A DNA stretch of 64,000 nucleotides, taken from NCBI RefSeq assembly GCF_000023785.1, contig NC_012982.1:620001-684000 (forward strand), in the 5' to 3' direction. This stretch comes from Hirschia baltica ATCC 49814 (lineage in GTDB: Bacteria; Pseudomonadota; Alphaproteobacteria; Caulobacterales; Hyphomonadaceae). The notes beneath the pieces were generated by a model, which was not told where the DNA came from, made no database searches, and worked only from the letters and a program-made list of their open reading frames with translations. This document shows positions 45,019-55,381 of this stretch, piece after piece. Positions within the stretch are counted from its first letter, which is position 1. Every line of letters begins with the position of its first letter. The position numbers and the translations under genes are program-made.

Positions 45019-46083
45019 ATGAGACTTCTACTACCGCTTTGGGTTGGCCTTGTGCTGGCGGCATGTGTGTCAGGATGTTCGGACAAGAATGAGCCTGTTG
45101 CAAAAAAGATTGTGAGACCCGCGAAATTGGAAGTGGTTGAATCTTCTTCTGATCAGAGAGAGTTTTCATTTCCTGCAATTGTTGAAGCCACTCAAACAGC
45201 GCAGCTAACCTTTCAAATTGGCGGTCAGATAAGTGAGCTTAAGGTTTTAGAAAGTCAGGAAGTGGAGAGGGGTGAGATTATTGCGCGCCTTGATCAAAGG
45301 GATGTGCGCAATAATCTATCTCAAGCCAAAGCGCAGTATGAAAATGCCGAAGCGGAATTTGCGCGGGCTGAACGTTTATTTGATCAAGATGCTATTTCCA
45401 AAAGTATTTTGGATTCGCGTCGTACCCAGAGAGATGTCGCGAAAGCAGCTCTAGATACAGCAGAAAAAGCTTTGAGTGATACTGTTATGAAAGCCCCATT
45501 TAGTGGGCATATTTCAAAAGTTTGGGGAGAGCAGTACCAGAACGTTCAGGCAAAAGAGCCAATCGTTTCTATTCAGAGCGAAGCTGTAGAAGTTGTTTTT
45601 AATCTGCCGAGCACAATTATGGCGCGTCGCCCGCAATTGAAAATCCTCGATACCTATGTGATTCTGGATGCTCAACCCGAGGTGAAGATACCGGCGGTTT
45701 TTAAAGAGGCATCTGGTCAAGTTGATGCATCATCTCAGACTTATGAAGTGCGAGCGACTTTTATCGCGCCTGATAATCTGGTGACTTTGCCGGGTATGAC
45801 GGCAACTATTTTTTCTAGCATTAGCGTCAATGGCGCATCGGATGTGGTGGGCAAAGGGATTGCTGTTCCATTATCATCTATTTTGGCTGAGGGAGATGCC
45901 AGATATGTCTGGGTTGTCGATGCAGAAACCAACACGATTTCAAAGCGAAAAGTAGAACTTGCTTCCGAAGCGGGTGTGTATATCGCCGTGACGGATGGAT
46001 TGGAAGGCGGAGAAACAATCATCACAGCAGGCGTATCTTTCTTTCATGAAGGCATGACCGTGCGTGAATGGAAACCGGAATAG
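45019..46083 (+). CDS. RND efflux periplasmic adaptor, lipoprotein
   Basis: This 354-residue HlyD/AcrA-type membrane fusion protein carries a lipoprotein signal with a lipobox near VSGC. The lipoyl halves are FQIGGQISELKVLESQEVERG and DTVMKAPFSGHISKV, joined by a coiled hairpin (AKAQYENAEAEFARAERLF). It should link the pump at 46094 with the channel at 49195. The three genes lie end to end, so one transcript is likely. No regulator adjoins them. Confidence 0.93.
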   Translation: MRLLLPLWVGLVLAACVSGCSDKNEPVAKKIVRPAKLEVVESSSDQREFSFPAIVEATQTAQLTFQIGGQISELKVLESQEVERGEIIARLDQRDVRNNLSQAKAQYENAEAEFARAERLFDQDAISKSILDSRRTQRDVAKAALDTAEKALSDTVMKAPFSGHISKVWGEQYQNVQAKEPIVSIQSEAVEVVFNLPSTIMARRPQLKILDTYVILDAQPEVKIPAVFKEASGQVDASSQTYEVRATFIAPDNLVTLPGMTATIFSSISVNGASDVVGKGIAVPLSSILAEGDARYVWVVDAETNTISKRKVELASEAGVYIAVTDGLEGGETIITAGVSFFHEGMTVREWKPE

Positions 46084-46093
46084 GACAAGCATT

Positions 46094-49000
46094 ATGAACA
46101 GCGCAGTCCTATCGATTAAAAATCCACTTATATGCTCCATTTTCATGCTCATTGCTTTAATCGGTGGATGGTTGGCATTTGAAAATATGGCGCGTTTTGA
46201 AGATCCTGAATTTACCATCAGGGTTGCTAAAGTGATCACGCAATATCCTGGGGCTAGTCCTCAGGAAGTGTTGGATGAAGTCACTGAGCCGCTTGAATCT
46301 GCTTTGCAGCAATTGGCAGAAGTGGAGACTGTTGAATCGCGCTCGTCTGCTGGATTGTCAGATATTTCTGTTGAAATTCGTTTTAAGGATTCAACCAGCA
46401 AAGAAGAGTTGAAACTAATTTGGACCAAGGTTCGGAACAAGATTTCGGATGCTCAAAATAGCCTGCCACCGGGCGCGCAACCTACGCAAGTTAATGATGA
46501 TTTTGGTGATGTTTATGGTGTCTATTACCTTCTGACGGGAGAAGGGTATACGCCTGCAGAATTGGTCTCTTATGCCAAGACATTGCGTAAAGAATTGCTA
46601 CGGGTAGACGGCGTAGCGAAAGTTGCCGTCACAGGCGAGCAAGAAGAAGTTATATATGTTGAGGTTTCGCGTGCACGAGCGGCGGCCTTGGGTGTTTCTT
46701 TGAATGCTGTTTACGCAACGCTTTCGCAGCAGAATACGGTGTCTTCTTCGGGAGATATAGTCTTGGGGTCGGAACGGGTGGTTCTGCGCCTGAGTGGAGA
46801 AATCAATTCTGTTGAAGCCATTGAGAATGTCATCGTCAATAATAGCGGCAATGGCTCAATTACCAATTTAGGGGCAGTGGCGAATGTTGTGCGGGGATAT
46901 AAAGAACCGACCGGTTTATATATTCGGCATGACGGGCAGCCCGCTTTAGCGATTGGTATTTCAAATGTTTCTGGGGCGAATGTTGTTAAGCTCGGGCAAG
47001 CCATTGATGCGCGCCTTGCGGAAATAGAAAATCTGCGCCCCGTTGGGATGGAGCTTCATGAGTTTTATCACCAAGGCAAAGTGGTCGATGAGGCGATTGT
47101 CAATTTTGCATGGAATGTGGTGGCAGCGCTGGTCATTGTGTTCATGACGCTTCTAATTTTTATGGGATATCGTTCGGGCCTTGTCATGGGAATGACGGTG
47201 TTGATCACTATGGCGGCAACACTGCTGATTATGTGGATTGCGGGCATTCCAATGCACCGCATTTCACTGGGCGCTTTGGTGATTTCGCTGGGTATGCTGG
47301 TCGATAATGGTGTGGTGATCACAGATGGAATACTGGTCGGCATCCATGAAGGGCGCAAAAAACTAGATATCGCCAAAGACGTTGCACAAAAGAATATGAA
47401 ACCGCTTTTAGGCGGGACATTGGTAGGAATTATCGCCTTTGCGCCAATTGGATTTTCTCCCGGTGAAGTTGGCGAATATACGGGCGATCTTTTCTGGGTG
47501 GTTATGATTGCGTTGGGATTGAGTTGGGTTTTTGCCTTCACCTTCACCCCCTTGCTTTGTTACTGGATGTTCCCTGAAGGGCAGCCTAAAGCAGCGCAAG
47601 ATTCTCAGAATGAAGAAGAGCATGGTTTTTATAAAATTTATAAGAAGCTGATCAATGCGGTTCTGCAGGCAAAACGGCTAGTTATAATAGTTACGATTGG
47701 TGTTTTTTGTCTATCGGTTTGGGGCTTTCAGTTCGTTAAAGATGGCTTTTTTCCTTCGTCAACATCGCCGCAGATCGTTGTGGATTATTATTTACCCGAA
47801 GGCACAGATATTGAGCGAACCAACCAAGATATGAAGCGGATGGAAGATTTTGTGCGCGGCTTGGAAGGCGTGGAGCAAGTTCAGACAATCGTTGGCGGAG
47901 GCACGCTGCGCTATATGTTGGTCTATCAGCCAGCTGAAGCAAATGGGTCTGTGGGGCAGCTGTTAATTCAAACTTCAAAATACGAATTAAATGACGGATT
48001 GATCGCGCAAATTCAAAATTTTGCAGTTCAGAATTTTCCCGATGGTCAGACAAAAGCATGGAAATTCCTGCTTGGTCCGGGAGGCGGCTCTAAAATTGAA
48101 GCTCAGTTTACGGGTCCCGAAGCGAGTGTTTTGAGGCGTCTTGCCAATGAGGCCAAAGAAATTATGGCAAATGATCCTGACGCAATCATGGTGAAAGATG
48201 ATTGGCGACGTCAATTACCGATTATTGAGCCAATCTATTCGCAAACAAAGGGTGAGCGCGCAGGTATTACCCGTTTGGATATCACACAGGCATTAGAGGA
48301 GAATTTCTCTGGTCGTGAACGCGGCATTCTTCGTGAAGGCGATGATTTGATAAAGATTATTTCGCGCGCGCCAGAAGCTGAACGCATTGGGCCTTGGAGC
48401 ATCGCATCCCTGCAAGTGTTGGGGGCGAACTCTCAGCAATCCGTGCCATTGGCACAGGTGCTCGAAAATATGAGGCTCACATGGAGAGACGCAAATTTGC
48501 TGAGGATTGATCGCGCACTTACAATTACAGCACAGACCGATCCAGGTCTTGGTGTATTGACTGCGGATTTGTTTGAAAGATTGCGGCCGCAGATTGAAGC
48601 AATCGAATTGCCTGAAGGGTATCATCTAGAGTGGAAAGGTGAATATGGGGATTCTTCGGATGCTCAAGGAAAGCTAGCCAGCACATTGCCGCTAGGATTG
48701 CTGGCAATGGTGTTGGTCGTGGTCTTTTTGTTCAATTCAGTGCGCCAACCTCTGATTATCTGGTTTGCTGTACCTTTGGCGATAGTGGGCGTTGTTGTCG
48801 GTCTTGTTATCACCCAGACTCCGCTTGAGTTTATGGGTATTCTTGGCTTGCTCTCATTATCGGGATTATTGATACAGAACTCATTGGTTCTTGTTGATAG
48901 CATTGACAACAATATTGCGGACGGAATGCCTCGATATGAGGCTTTGTTAAATTCGTCGGCAAGTCGTTTGCGGCCTGTGACGATGGGGGCATTTACGACC

Positions 49001-49198
49001 GTTTTGGGTGTGCTACCGCTTTATTTTGATGCTTTTTTTAGGTCCATGACTGTTGTTCTGGTATTTGGTTTAACTTTCGCAACGTTGATTACATTGTTGG
49101 TAACGCCATCGTTATATGCGTTGATGTTTGGAATTCACAAAAATGAAGTTAGTAAGCCTATAGAAACTTCATTGCCTGAACAGGATGCGACAGCATGA
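46094..49198 (+). CDS. RND efflux inner-membrane pump
   Basis: This 1035-residue permease has the twelve-helix duplicated layout of the AcrB/HAE family. The proton-relay helix reads SLGMLVDNGVVITDG, and the N-terminal ENMARFEDPEFTIRVAKV is typical of the RND branch whose members often have paired outer-membrane NodT proteins. The ATG at 46094 with AGGA 8 nt before it is used. Substrates cannot be read from sequence. The stop overlaps the next start (ATGA). Confidence 0.95.
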   Translation: MNSAVLSIKNPLICSIFMLIALIGGWLAFENMARFEDPEFTIRVAKVITQYPGASPQEVLDEVTEPLESALQQLAEVETVESRSSAGLSDISVEIRFKDSTSKEELKLIWTKVRNKISDAQNSLPPGAQPTQVNDDFGDVYGVYYLLTGEGYTPAELVSYAKTLRKELLRVDGVAKVAVTGEQEEVIYVEVSRARAAALGVSLNAVYATLSQQNTVSSSGDIVLGSERVVLRLSGEINSVEAIENVIVNNSGNGSITNLGAVANVVRGYKEPTGLYIRHDGQPALAIGISNVSGANVVKLGQAIDARLAEIENLRPVGMELHEFYHQGKVVDEAIVNFAWNVVAALVIVFMTLLIFMGYRSGLVMGMTVLITMAATLLIMWIAGIPMHRISLGALVISLGMLVDNGVVITDGILVGIHEGRKKLDIAKDVAQKNMKPLLGGTLVGIIAFAPIGFSPGEVGEYTGDLFWVVMIALGLSWVFAFTFTPLLCYWMFPEGQPKAAQDSQNEEEHGFYKIYKKLINAVLQAKRLVIIVTIGVFCLSVWGFQFVKDGFFPSSTSPQIVVDYYLPEGTDIERTNQDMKRMEDFVRGLEGVEQVQTIVGGGTLRYMLVYQPAEANGSVGQLLIQTSKYELNDGLIAQIQNFAVQNFPDGQTKAWKFLLGPGGGSKIEAQFTGPEASVLRRLANEAKEIMANDPDAIMVKDDWRRQLPIIEPIYSQTKGERAGITRLDITQALEENFSGRERGILREGDDLIKIISRAPEAERIGPWSIASLQVLGANSQQSVPLAQVLENMRLTWRDANLLRIDRALTITAQTDPGLGVLTADLFERLRPQIEAIELPEGYHLEWKGEYGDSSDAQGKLASTLPLGLLAMVLVVVFLFNSVRQPLIIWFAVPLAIVGVVVGLVITQTPLEFMGILGLLSLSGLLIQNSLVLVDSIDNNIADGMPRYEALLNSSASRLRPVTMGAFTTVLGVLPLYFDAFFRSMTVVLVFGLTFATLITLLVTPSLYALMFGIHKNEVSKPIETSLPEQDATA

Positions 49199-50580
49199 AA
49201 CATCACGCACTATCTGCACCGCTAATGCTTGTGCTCTCGACTTTGACTTTGAGCGGTTGTGCGTCAATGACATCGGCAGAAGACGTGAGCATGGCGACTC
49301 GTACAAGTATACCCCAATTAGATGATAGCTGGGCGGGTGTTGCTGCGCGTGTGGGTGAAGTGGAGATGGGGTGGCTTGAAAAGCTCAATGATCCAACTTT
49401 AACCGCGCTTGTTGATGAGGCAATTGCAAACAATAAGAATTTAGAAGCGGCAGCTGCAGGTGTCGAAAGATCTTGGGCTTTGGCTGGACAAGCCGGTGCT
49501 GGTTTATCTCCAATGGTCAATATTGGTGCGAGCGGTGGCGGTGGCGGTGCTCTGGATGGTGCATCGGTGGCAGCTTTAGGAACAGAATTGACTGCGGCTT
49601 GGGAAGTTGATCTTTGGGGACGAATTCAAGCAGGCGTGAACGCGGCCACTCTCGGGGCGCAAGCAACCCAAGCTGATTACACTTATTCTCAATATTCTTT
49701 AGCAGCAGCTGTGGCGCAGGCTTATTTTTTGACGATCGAAGCTGGGCTGCAAGCTGATGTGACTGCAAAATCGCTTAAAGCTTTGACTGAGACGACACGA
49801 ATTGTAGATGTACAATATGAAGCGGGGCTAGCGTCTTCTCAAGATTTGGCCCTCGCGAAATCAGATTTAGCAAGCACGCAGGCATCTTTGATTGCGGCGC
49901 AAGGTGCGCAACGAAGCGCGATGAGAGCGCTTGAAGTGGTTTTGGGGCGCTATCCTGCTGCTGATTTGGATATAATTAAAGGGCTGCCGTCAGTGCCTGA
50001 ATTGCCGCCTGCTGGAACGCCATCTGATTTGCTGGAGCGGCGCCCAGATATCATCGCAGCAGAACGAAATGTTGCGGCGAGTTTTGAGAGCTTGCATATG
50101 GCGAAAGTTGCTAATCTTCCATCCATTAGTTTGATAGGAAGTGTGGATGGAGCATCTTCTGATTTGGCTGACATTTTAAATCCTGCCAATGTCGCTTGGC
50201 AGGCTGTGACAAGTATCGCTGCACCGTTGATTGACGGTGGCCGAAATGAAGCTGAAATTCTTCAGGCTAGTGCTGAACAAAAACAAGCAATAGCTGTGTA
50301 TGGGCAAACTGCGCTAGATGCGTTTAGCGAAGTGGAAGAAGCGCTTGATCAGAACGTTGTGTTGAAGCAAAGAGTGGCGGCGCTTAGAGAGTCTGCTGAT
50401 AAAGCTGAAGAAGCGCTTCGCATTGCCAATCTTCGCTATAATGAAGGCGAAACATCTTTGATTGATGTGCTAACCATTCAGCAACGCGTTTTCCAAGCCG
50501 ATGCTAATCTGGTCAATGTGCAACAATTACGTTTGTCGCAATGGGTGAAGTTGAATTTGGCACTGGGTGGAAGCTGGTAG
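49195..50580 (+). CDS. NodT-family outer-membrane efflux channel, lipoprotein
   Basis: The 461-residue TolC-like channel protein has a signal peptide and lipobox LSGCAS. Two long helical repeats carry LEAAAAGVERSWALAGQAGAG and the DLLERRPDIIAAERNVAAS motif that is typical of the NodT/OprM group. It overlaps the pump gene by 4 nt and completes the tripartite efflux system encoded from 45019. Confidence 0.95.
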   Translation: MKHHALSAPLMLVLSTLTLSGCASMTSAEDVSMATRTSIPQLDDSWAGVAARVGEVEMGWLEKLNDPTLTALVDEAIANNKNLEAAAAGVERSWALAGQAGAGLSPMVNIGASGGGGGALDGASVAALGTELTAAWEVDLWGRIQAGVNAATLGAQATQADYTYSQYSLAAAVAQAYFLTIEAGLQADVTAKSLKALTETTRIVDVQYEAGLASSQDLALAKSDLASTQASLIAAQGAQRSAMRALEVVLGRYPAADLDIIKGLPSVPELPPAGTPSDLLERRPDIIAAERNVAASFESLHMAKVANLPSISLIGSVDGASSDLADILNPANVAWQAVTSIAAPLIDGGRNEAEILQASAEQKQAIAVYGQTALDAFSEVEEALDQNVVLKQRVAALRESADKAEEALRIANLRYNEGETSLIDVLTIQQRVFQADANLVNVQQLRLSQWVKLNLALGGSW

Positions 50581-50702
50581 TTTTCTCGTAATTCTGCATG
50601 TTTTGGTTTTGAATGGGCTAGTTTAGGCAATATTTTGTTGCTGCAGGCTTTATTCATTAAAAATTCTCTGCAAGTTTGGTTTCTGTAATTAGGGAGACAT
50701 TC

Positions 50703-52094
50703 ATGCGGATATTACCAGTTCTTTTAATGGGAGTTCTGCTGCCAAGTCACGTGTTTGCAGCGCCAGAAAATAATCAAGAGAAAAGCGTTGTGCCTGCGGC
50801 TGAATATGTCGCGACACATGATATGGTGGCTACAACATCTGCTGAGCGTATTGAGCATGATATTCGCAAACTTGCCGGTTTTGGGACGCGTCACACTCTA
50901 TCAGATACAAAGAGCGAAACGCGCGGTATTGGCGCAGCGCGGCGCTGGATAGAAGAAGAGTTCAAGACAATTTCCAAAGGATGTAAACAAGAGCTGGAAG
51001 TTGTGACTGTATCAGACATTGTGCGTCCTGATTTTCGAATCCCAGAAGATACCGAAATCGTGAATGTTGTTGCGATTCAGCGCGGCGTAACTGACCCTGA
51101 TCGTGTGGTCATAATGTCTGGAGATATTGATAGCCGCATATCTGACGTGATGAATTTTACGGATGATAGTCCGGGCGCTAATGATAATGCTTCGGGAATG
51201 GCAGGGACGATGGAAGCAGCCCGCGTGATGTGTCAGCATGAGTTTGCTGGAACTGTCGTTTATGCAGGACTTTCAGGGGAAGAGCAGGGATTATTTGGCG
51301 GCAAGATATTGGCTGAATATGCCATCGAAAATGGCTGGAAAGTCAAAGCGATTTTGAACAATGACATGATCGGCAATATTGAAGGTGTCGACGGCGTTAT
51401 CGATAATTCCACGGCGCGGGTTTTTTCTGAAGGCACATTAGTCGATGAGACTGCTGAGGAAGCCAGATACCGACGCTTTAGAGGCGGCGAAGTGGATTCT
51501 GCCTCCCGGAATTTGGCGCGTTATGTCGATAAAATGGCTGATCTTTTCATTCCGAATTTGGATGTGATGATGATTTATCGCCTCGACCGGTTTGGTCGCG
51601 GGGGACATCACCGTCCGTTCAATGATTTCAGAATTCCTGGTGTGCGGATAATGGAAACACACGAAAACTATAACCGCCAACATCAGGATTTACGCGTTGA
51701 AGACGGCATTGAATATGGGGATGTGGTTGAGGGCGTAGATTTTGATTATGCAGCGAAATTGACCAGTCTGAATATTGCAACCCTTGCGAATTTGGCGGCT
51801 GCACCGCCTTTCCCAAGCAATGTTAAGGTGGAAGGCGCAGTTCAGCCAGATACGACATTAAGTTGGGATCAAGCAATTGGTGATGAAGCTGCGAATTTGG
51901 CAGGGTATAAAGTGTATTGGCGGTTAACGGATCAATCTCAATGGCAATGGTCCAAATTTGTCGGCAATGTGGATAATTATACTTTAAAAGGTGTTGTGAT
52001 TGATAATTATCTGTTTGGTGTGGCGTCTGTTTCAAAAGATGGTGCTGAAAGTGCTGTTGTGTTTCCAGGCTATTCAGGGAGTTTTGGTGAATAA
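50703..52094 (+). CDS. M28-family zinc peptidase with C-terminal fibronectin-III-like domain
   Basis: The protein has 463 residues. A signal peptide ends near VFAAPE. The peptidase core shows SPGANDNASGMAGT (bridging Asp at 161), GEEQGLFGG (Glu 193/194), LNNDMIGN and a late His in RGGHHRP. The first metal ligand, normally His in a GHxDS motif, reads SGDIDSR with Asp at 141. The C-terminal 90 residues resemble an Fn3 fold. The ATG at 50703 has AGGGAGA just before it. It probably trims peptides in the periplasm, if still active. Confidence 0.85.
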   Translation: MRILPVLLMGVLLPSHVFAAPENNQEKSVVPAAEYVATHDMVATTSAERIEHDIRKLAGFGTRHTLSDTKSETRGIGAARRWIEEEFKTISKGCKQELEVVTVSDIVRPDFRIPEDTEIVNVVAIQRGVTDPDRVVIMSGDIDSRISDVMNFTDDSPGANDNASGMAGTMEAARVMCQHEFAGTVVYAGLSGEEQGLFGGKILAEYAIENGWKVKAILNNDMIGNIEGVDGVIDNSTARVFSEGTLVDETAEEARYRRFRGGEVDSASRNLARYVDKMADLFIPNLDVMMIYRLDRFGRGGHHRPFNDFRIPGVRIMETHENYNRQHQDLRVEDGIEYGDVVEGVDFDYAAKLTSLNIATLANLAAAPPFPSNVKVEGAVQPDTTLSWDQAIGDEAANLAGYKVYWRLTDQSQWQWSKFVGNVDNYTLKGVVIDNYLFGVASVSKDGAESAVVFPGYSGSFGE

Positions 52095-52135
52095 TTACCT
52101 TGAATTTTAAGGTTTTTTTTCTTCGATAGAGATAT

Positions 52136-52175
52136 AAAAAAGGCGATAGGTCGGTAGTGACCTATCGCCTTTTTC
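52136..52175. terminator. Bidirectional intrinsic terminator between M28 peptidase and ald
   Basis: A 12-bp perfect stem (52141-52152 with 52159-52170) with a 6-nt loop has A5 before and T4 after, so it works in both directions. Confidence 0.93.
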
Positions 52176-52238
52176 TTTGTTGAACATCGAAATCACAGAA
52201 GGGCATTTCTATTCGACGTTTCGGGGGGAAAGTGTTTC

Positions 52239-53354
52239 TTAGTTGAGCCAGTCTGGCTTCTTGTATGGAAGGTTTAGGTCGTTTGCGACTGTTTCATATG
52301 TAATGAAATTGTCTGCTACATTGAGCCCTTCTGCTAAGTGAGTGTCGTCATTTAGGGCTTGTTTTGTGCCTTTATTGGCGAGTGCGAGTGTGAATGGTAA
52401 CGTCATATTGTTGAGTGCGTATGTAGATGTGCGTGGCACTGCACCGGGCATGTTGGCAACACAATAATGCAATATGCCATCTTCAACAAAAATCGGGTTT
52501 TGGTGTGTTGTTGGGCGAGATGTTTCAAAACATCCGCCTTGGTCTATCGCGATATCTATCAAGACAGCACCGGGCTTCATGGTTTTTAGCATTGCTTTGG
52601 TCACCAGCTTAGGTGCGGACGCGCCCGGAATTAGAACAGCGCCGATGACGACATCAGCTTCTGCCACTGCTTTTTCTATATATGACGGCAGTGAGTATGC
52701 TGTTTTGAGGGCACCAGCGAATTGAACATCTAATTCTGCAAGGCGCGGCATATAACGATCAAAAACAGTTACGTCGGCCCGCATTCCAATGGCCATTTCA
52801 GCTGCGTGAGTCCCTGATACACCGCCGCCGAGAATAATGACTTTGGCAGGACGTACGCCGGGTACGCCGCCCATAAGTGTGCCGCGTCCACCATGTTCGC
52901 TGCGCTGAAGTGCGGTTGCGGCAGCTTGTGTTGCCATCCGGCCAGCCACTTGTGACATTGGCATAAGGAGAGGGAGGCGGCCTTGTTTGTCTGTAACGGT
53001 TTCATAGGCGATGCATGTTGCGCCAGATTTCATCAAAGCTTCCGCTTGGGGTTTGTCAGCAGCAAGGTGCAGATATGTGAAGAGTGTTTGGTGGGGTTTT
53101 AGACGCGCACATTCGACGGCTTGAGGCTCTTTAACCTTGACGATTAGTTCAGCCTGTTCAAACACAGCTTCTGCGGTTGGGATAATGCGAGCACCGACAG
53201 CTAAATAGTCATCATCTGAGGCTTCAATACCGACACCAGCATTGGTTTCGACAATCACGTCATGACCGTGTCGAACCAGTTCAGCAGCCGCTTCGGGTGT
53301 TAAACCAACGCGATATTCTTCGACTTTGATTTCTTTTGGAACGCCGACGATCAT
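52239..53354 (-). CDS. ald: Alanine dehydrogenase
   Basis: The 371-residue NAD-dependent enzyme converts L-alanine to pyruvate and ammonia. It has the N-terminal KEIKVEEYRVGLTPEA with the substrate Arg, the ETVTDKQGRLPLL segment, and the Rossmann motif ILGGGVSGTHAAEMA. Family members work in nitrogen use and redox balance. It is transcribed alone, with a terminator downstream and 265 AT-rich nucleotides upstream. Confidence 0.97.
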   Translation of the reverse strand: MIVGVPKEIKVEEYRVGLTPEAAAELVRHGHDVIVETNAGVGIEASDDDYLAVGARIIPTAEAVFEQAELIVKVKEPQAVECARLKPHQTLFTYLHLAADKPQAEALMKSGATCIAYETVTDKQGRLPLLMPMSQVAGRMATQAAATALQRSEHGGRGTLMGGVPGVRPAKVIILGGGVSGTHAAEMAIGMRADVTVFDRYMPRLAELDVQFAGALKTAYSLPSYIEKAVAEADVVIGAVLIPGASAPKLVTKAMLKTMKPGAVLIDIAIDQGGCFETSRPTTHQNPIFVEDGILHYCVANMPGAVPRTSTYALNNMTLPFTLALANKGTKQALNDDTHLAEGLNVADNFITYETVANDLNLPYKKPDWLN

Positions 53355-53541
53355 ATTGTTCTCCCATTGATGAGTTTCCCCGCAATATATACTAATAAAA
53401 GCTGATATTCCAACTATTTGTTTTGCTTGTTGGTATTAATGGGCAAGAATTTACTAATTATTTAGTGTTGAGGGGCTGATTTGACTAGAATAATAGGGAT
53501 TGATGAGCCAAATGACGTGAATAGAAGGGCATTTTTGATAC

Positions 53542-53575
53542 AAAAAAAGACGCTGCCGCAATTGGCAACGTCTTT
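53542..53575 (-). terminator. Intrinsic terminator of the TorF-type porin gene
   Basis: A 12-bp stem with one mismatch (53546-53557 with 53564-53575) is followed on the minus strand by T7. It lies 45 nt after the porin stop. Confidence 0.88.
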
Positions 53576-53619
53576 CTTGTTTCCCCCCGAAGAAATGCTC
53601 TTCGGTTCAGTCAGTCCCC

Positions 53620-54276
53620 TTAGAGAGAACGACCGATTGTGAATACGATGTTGTCTTCGGCACCATCTGCATCGTTGTCATACCAACGAAGGTCTAGGTC
53701 GAAGCCAGAAACAGAGTATGTTCCACCGATGTTGTAGTTTGTGTACTCGTCAAAACCGTCAAGGTATGAACCAACACCAACGCTAGCACCAAATGAGTCA
53801 GAGAATGCAACACCTAGGTCAGCATTCGCATAGAGTGTTTCATTGTCTGGGTCGTATGAAAGCATACCTGAAATATCAGCTACACCCATGCTTTTTGATA
53901 GACCTGCATATACTTCGTAGAAGTCTAGGTCGCCATCGTCACTGTCTGGGTATGCGTAGTAGATTGCTCCAACATCAAAACCAAAACCTTCACCGAATTC
54001 GCCGCCGTAACCAGCATAGAAGTCAACTTCAAGGTTTGAATCAGTGTCGTCTAGGAAATCAATAGTAGATGCCCATGTACCTGCGTAGAAACCAGCATCA
54101 GTTGCTAGGTCAAACCCACCTTGAAGAGCAAGATCTTGGTTTGACTGAGACACACCGCGCCAGTGATAGTCTGTTGTCAAAGCAACGTTACCAGAAAGTT
54201 CTACTTCAGCTGTGGCTGTAGCTGTAGTGGCGATGGCAGCAAGAGCGATAACGCTGGCTGAAAAAAGGTTGCGCAT
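53620..54276 (-). CDS. TorF-family putative porin
   Basis: The 218-residue protein has a signal peptide (VIALAAIATTATATA). A beta-barrel pattern follows, with the family opening VALTTDYHWRGVSQSN and alternating aromatic and acidic residues, ending in IGRSL. The mature part is very acidic and rich in Asp, Gly and Tyr, as in outer-membrane barrels of this group. The transported substrate is unknown. A strong terminator and a regular codon pattern suggest good expression. Confidence 0.85.
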   Translation of the reverse strand: MRNLFSASVIALAAIATTATATAEVELSGNVALTTDYHWRGVSQSNQDLALQGGFDLATDAGFYAGTWASTIDFLDDTDSNLEVDFYAGYGGEFGEGFGFDVGAIYYAYPDSDDGDLDFYEVYAGLSKSMGVADISGMLSYDPDNETLYANADLGVAFSDSFGASVGVGSYLDGFDEYTNYNIGGTYSVSGFDLDLRWYDNDADGAEDNIVFTIGRSL

Positions 54277-54587
54277 GATCGGACTATCCCTTCAGATATG
54301 CGGTCTTTGTGTATAGCAAAGACATTCGAAATTATTTGCCTTGAACATGATATGCTCAAGGTACGAACGGGGTAACTACGCGAAAGGCGTTGTTGATCTG
54401 ACACAAACAACAACGCAGGCTTTGCGCCATCACAGAGAGTTTAAGACAGAGAAAATATGCTGCTTTGCTCAGTTTTGAGGCGTCAAAATGACTGCTATGC
54501 TCGCATTTTGTACGCATTTCAGGATGATTACGCCTCAAATTGCGTTATAGATCAAAAGTTAATACACGAGGATTCTATCCACATTGA
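54277..54587. other. Upstream region of the porin gene with inverted repeats
   Basis: CCTTGA (54339-54344) and TCAAGG (54356-54361) form an inverted repeat close to the porin start. A longer pair, GAGGCGT and ACGCCTC, flanks about 50 nt near 54475-54535. Either could bind a regulator. No gene was seen. Confidence 0.45.
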
Positions 54588-55226
54588 TTAATTAACTGTC
54601 CAATAAGTGATTTTTGATTCTAAATCAGGTCTTGGACGCTCTGGCGGCTGCTGTATTGCCGTACCGAGATATATATAGCCTGCGATTTTTTCATCTGCCG
54701 ACATGTTCAAGACTTTGTTGAAGGCTTCTGAAAATGCGCACCATTCTGTTAACCAAGCTCCAGCCCAGTCAGCAGCATTTGCTGCCAATAGCAGGTTCAT
54801 GCATAGGGCACCGGCTGATAATTCCTGTTCCCAAACCGGCGTTTTATGATTCACGTCCGGACTGGAGATGACGGCGACGCAAATAGGTGTTCTTAGAAAT
54901 CGCTCTTTTTCCATTGTCAGGTCGGCGTCACTGATATCAGGACATTCATCTTGCTTTATGCGCGCTAGCTCTTCTCCCAATTGCACACGGGCATCGCCCT
55001 CAATGATAATAAAGCGCCAAGGTTCAAGTTTGCGGTGGTCGGGTACGCGAGATGCAATTTTGAGGAGTGCTTTGACGTCCTGAAGAGATGGGCCGGGACT
55101 AGACAGGCATTTTATAGGTGTCGAACGACGCTGTGCTAAAAAAGATAATGCGTCTTCGCTAGGTATAGTCGCTGGCAGCTTTTCATTTGGGGTGGGGGTG
55201 TCGGGGATAGAAACGGGCTTGGACAT
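54588..55226 (-). CDS. Nitroreductase-family FMN oxidoreductase
   Basis: The protein has 212 residues. LAQRRSTPIKCLSSP, then RVPDHRKLEPWRFIIIEG and the C-terminal EKIAGYIYLGTAIQQPPERPRP mark the nitroreductase family, and the LEPWRF region is like YdjA. Such enzymes reduce nitro groups or quinones with NAD(P)H. About 30 N-terminal residues are Pro-rich and not part of the fold. It is divergent from the NUDIX gene. Confidence 0.9.
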   Translation of the reverse strand: MSKPVSIPDTPTPNEKLPATIPSEDALSFLAQRRSTPIKCLSSPGPSLQDVKALLKIASRVPDHRKLEPWRFIIIEGDARVQLGEELARIKQDECPDISDADLTMEKERFLRTPICVAVISSPDVNHKTPVWEQELSAGALCMNLLLAANAADWAGAWLTEWCAFSEAFNKVLNMSADEKIAGYIYLGTAIQQPPERPRPDLESKITYWTVN

Positions 55227-55381
55227 AAAGAAATCCTAAAATAAAAATCACAACCGTCCTTAGTATTGGACAAGCGCATAGTGTCTTTATAGGTAGTACA
55301 TAACAGCGCTAGAACAAGCCTATAGATTATGTGTGCTGTGACGATCAATCTGCGTTTTCTTTGTCTACAAAAAGCAATTTT

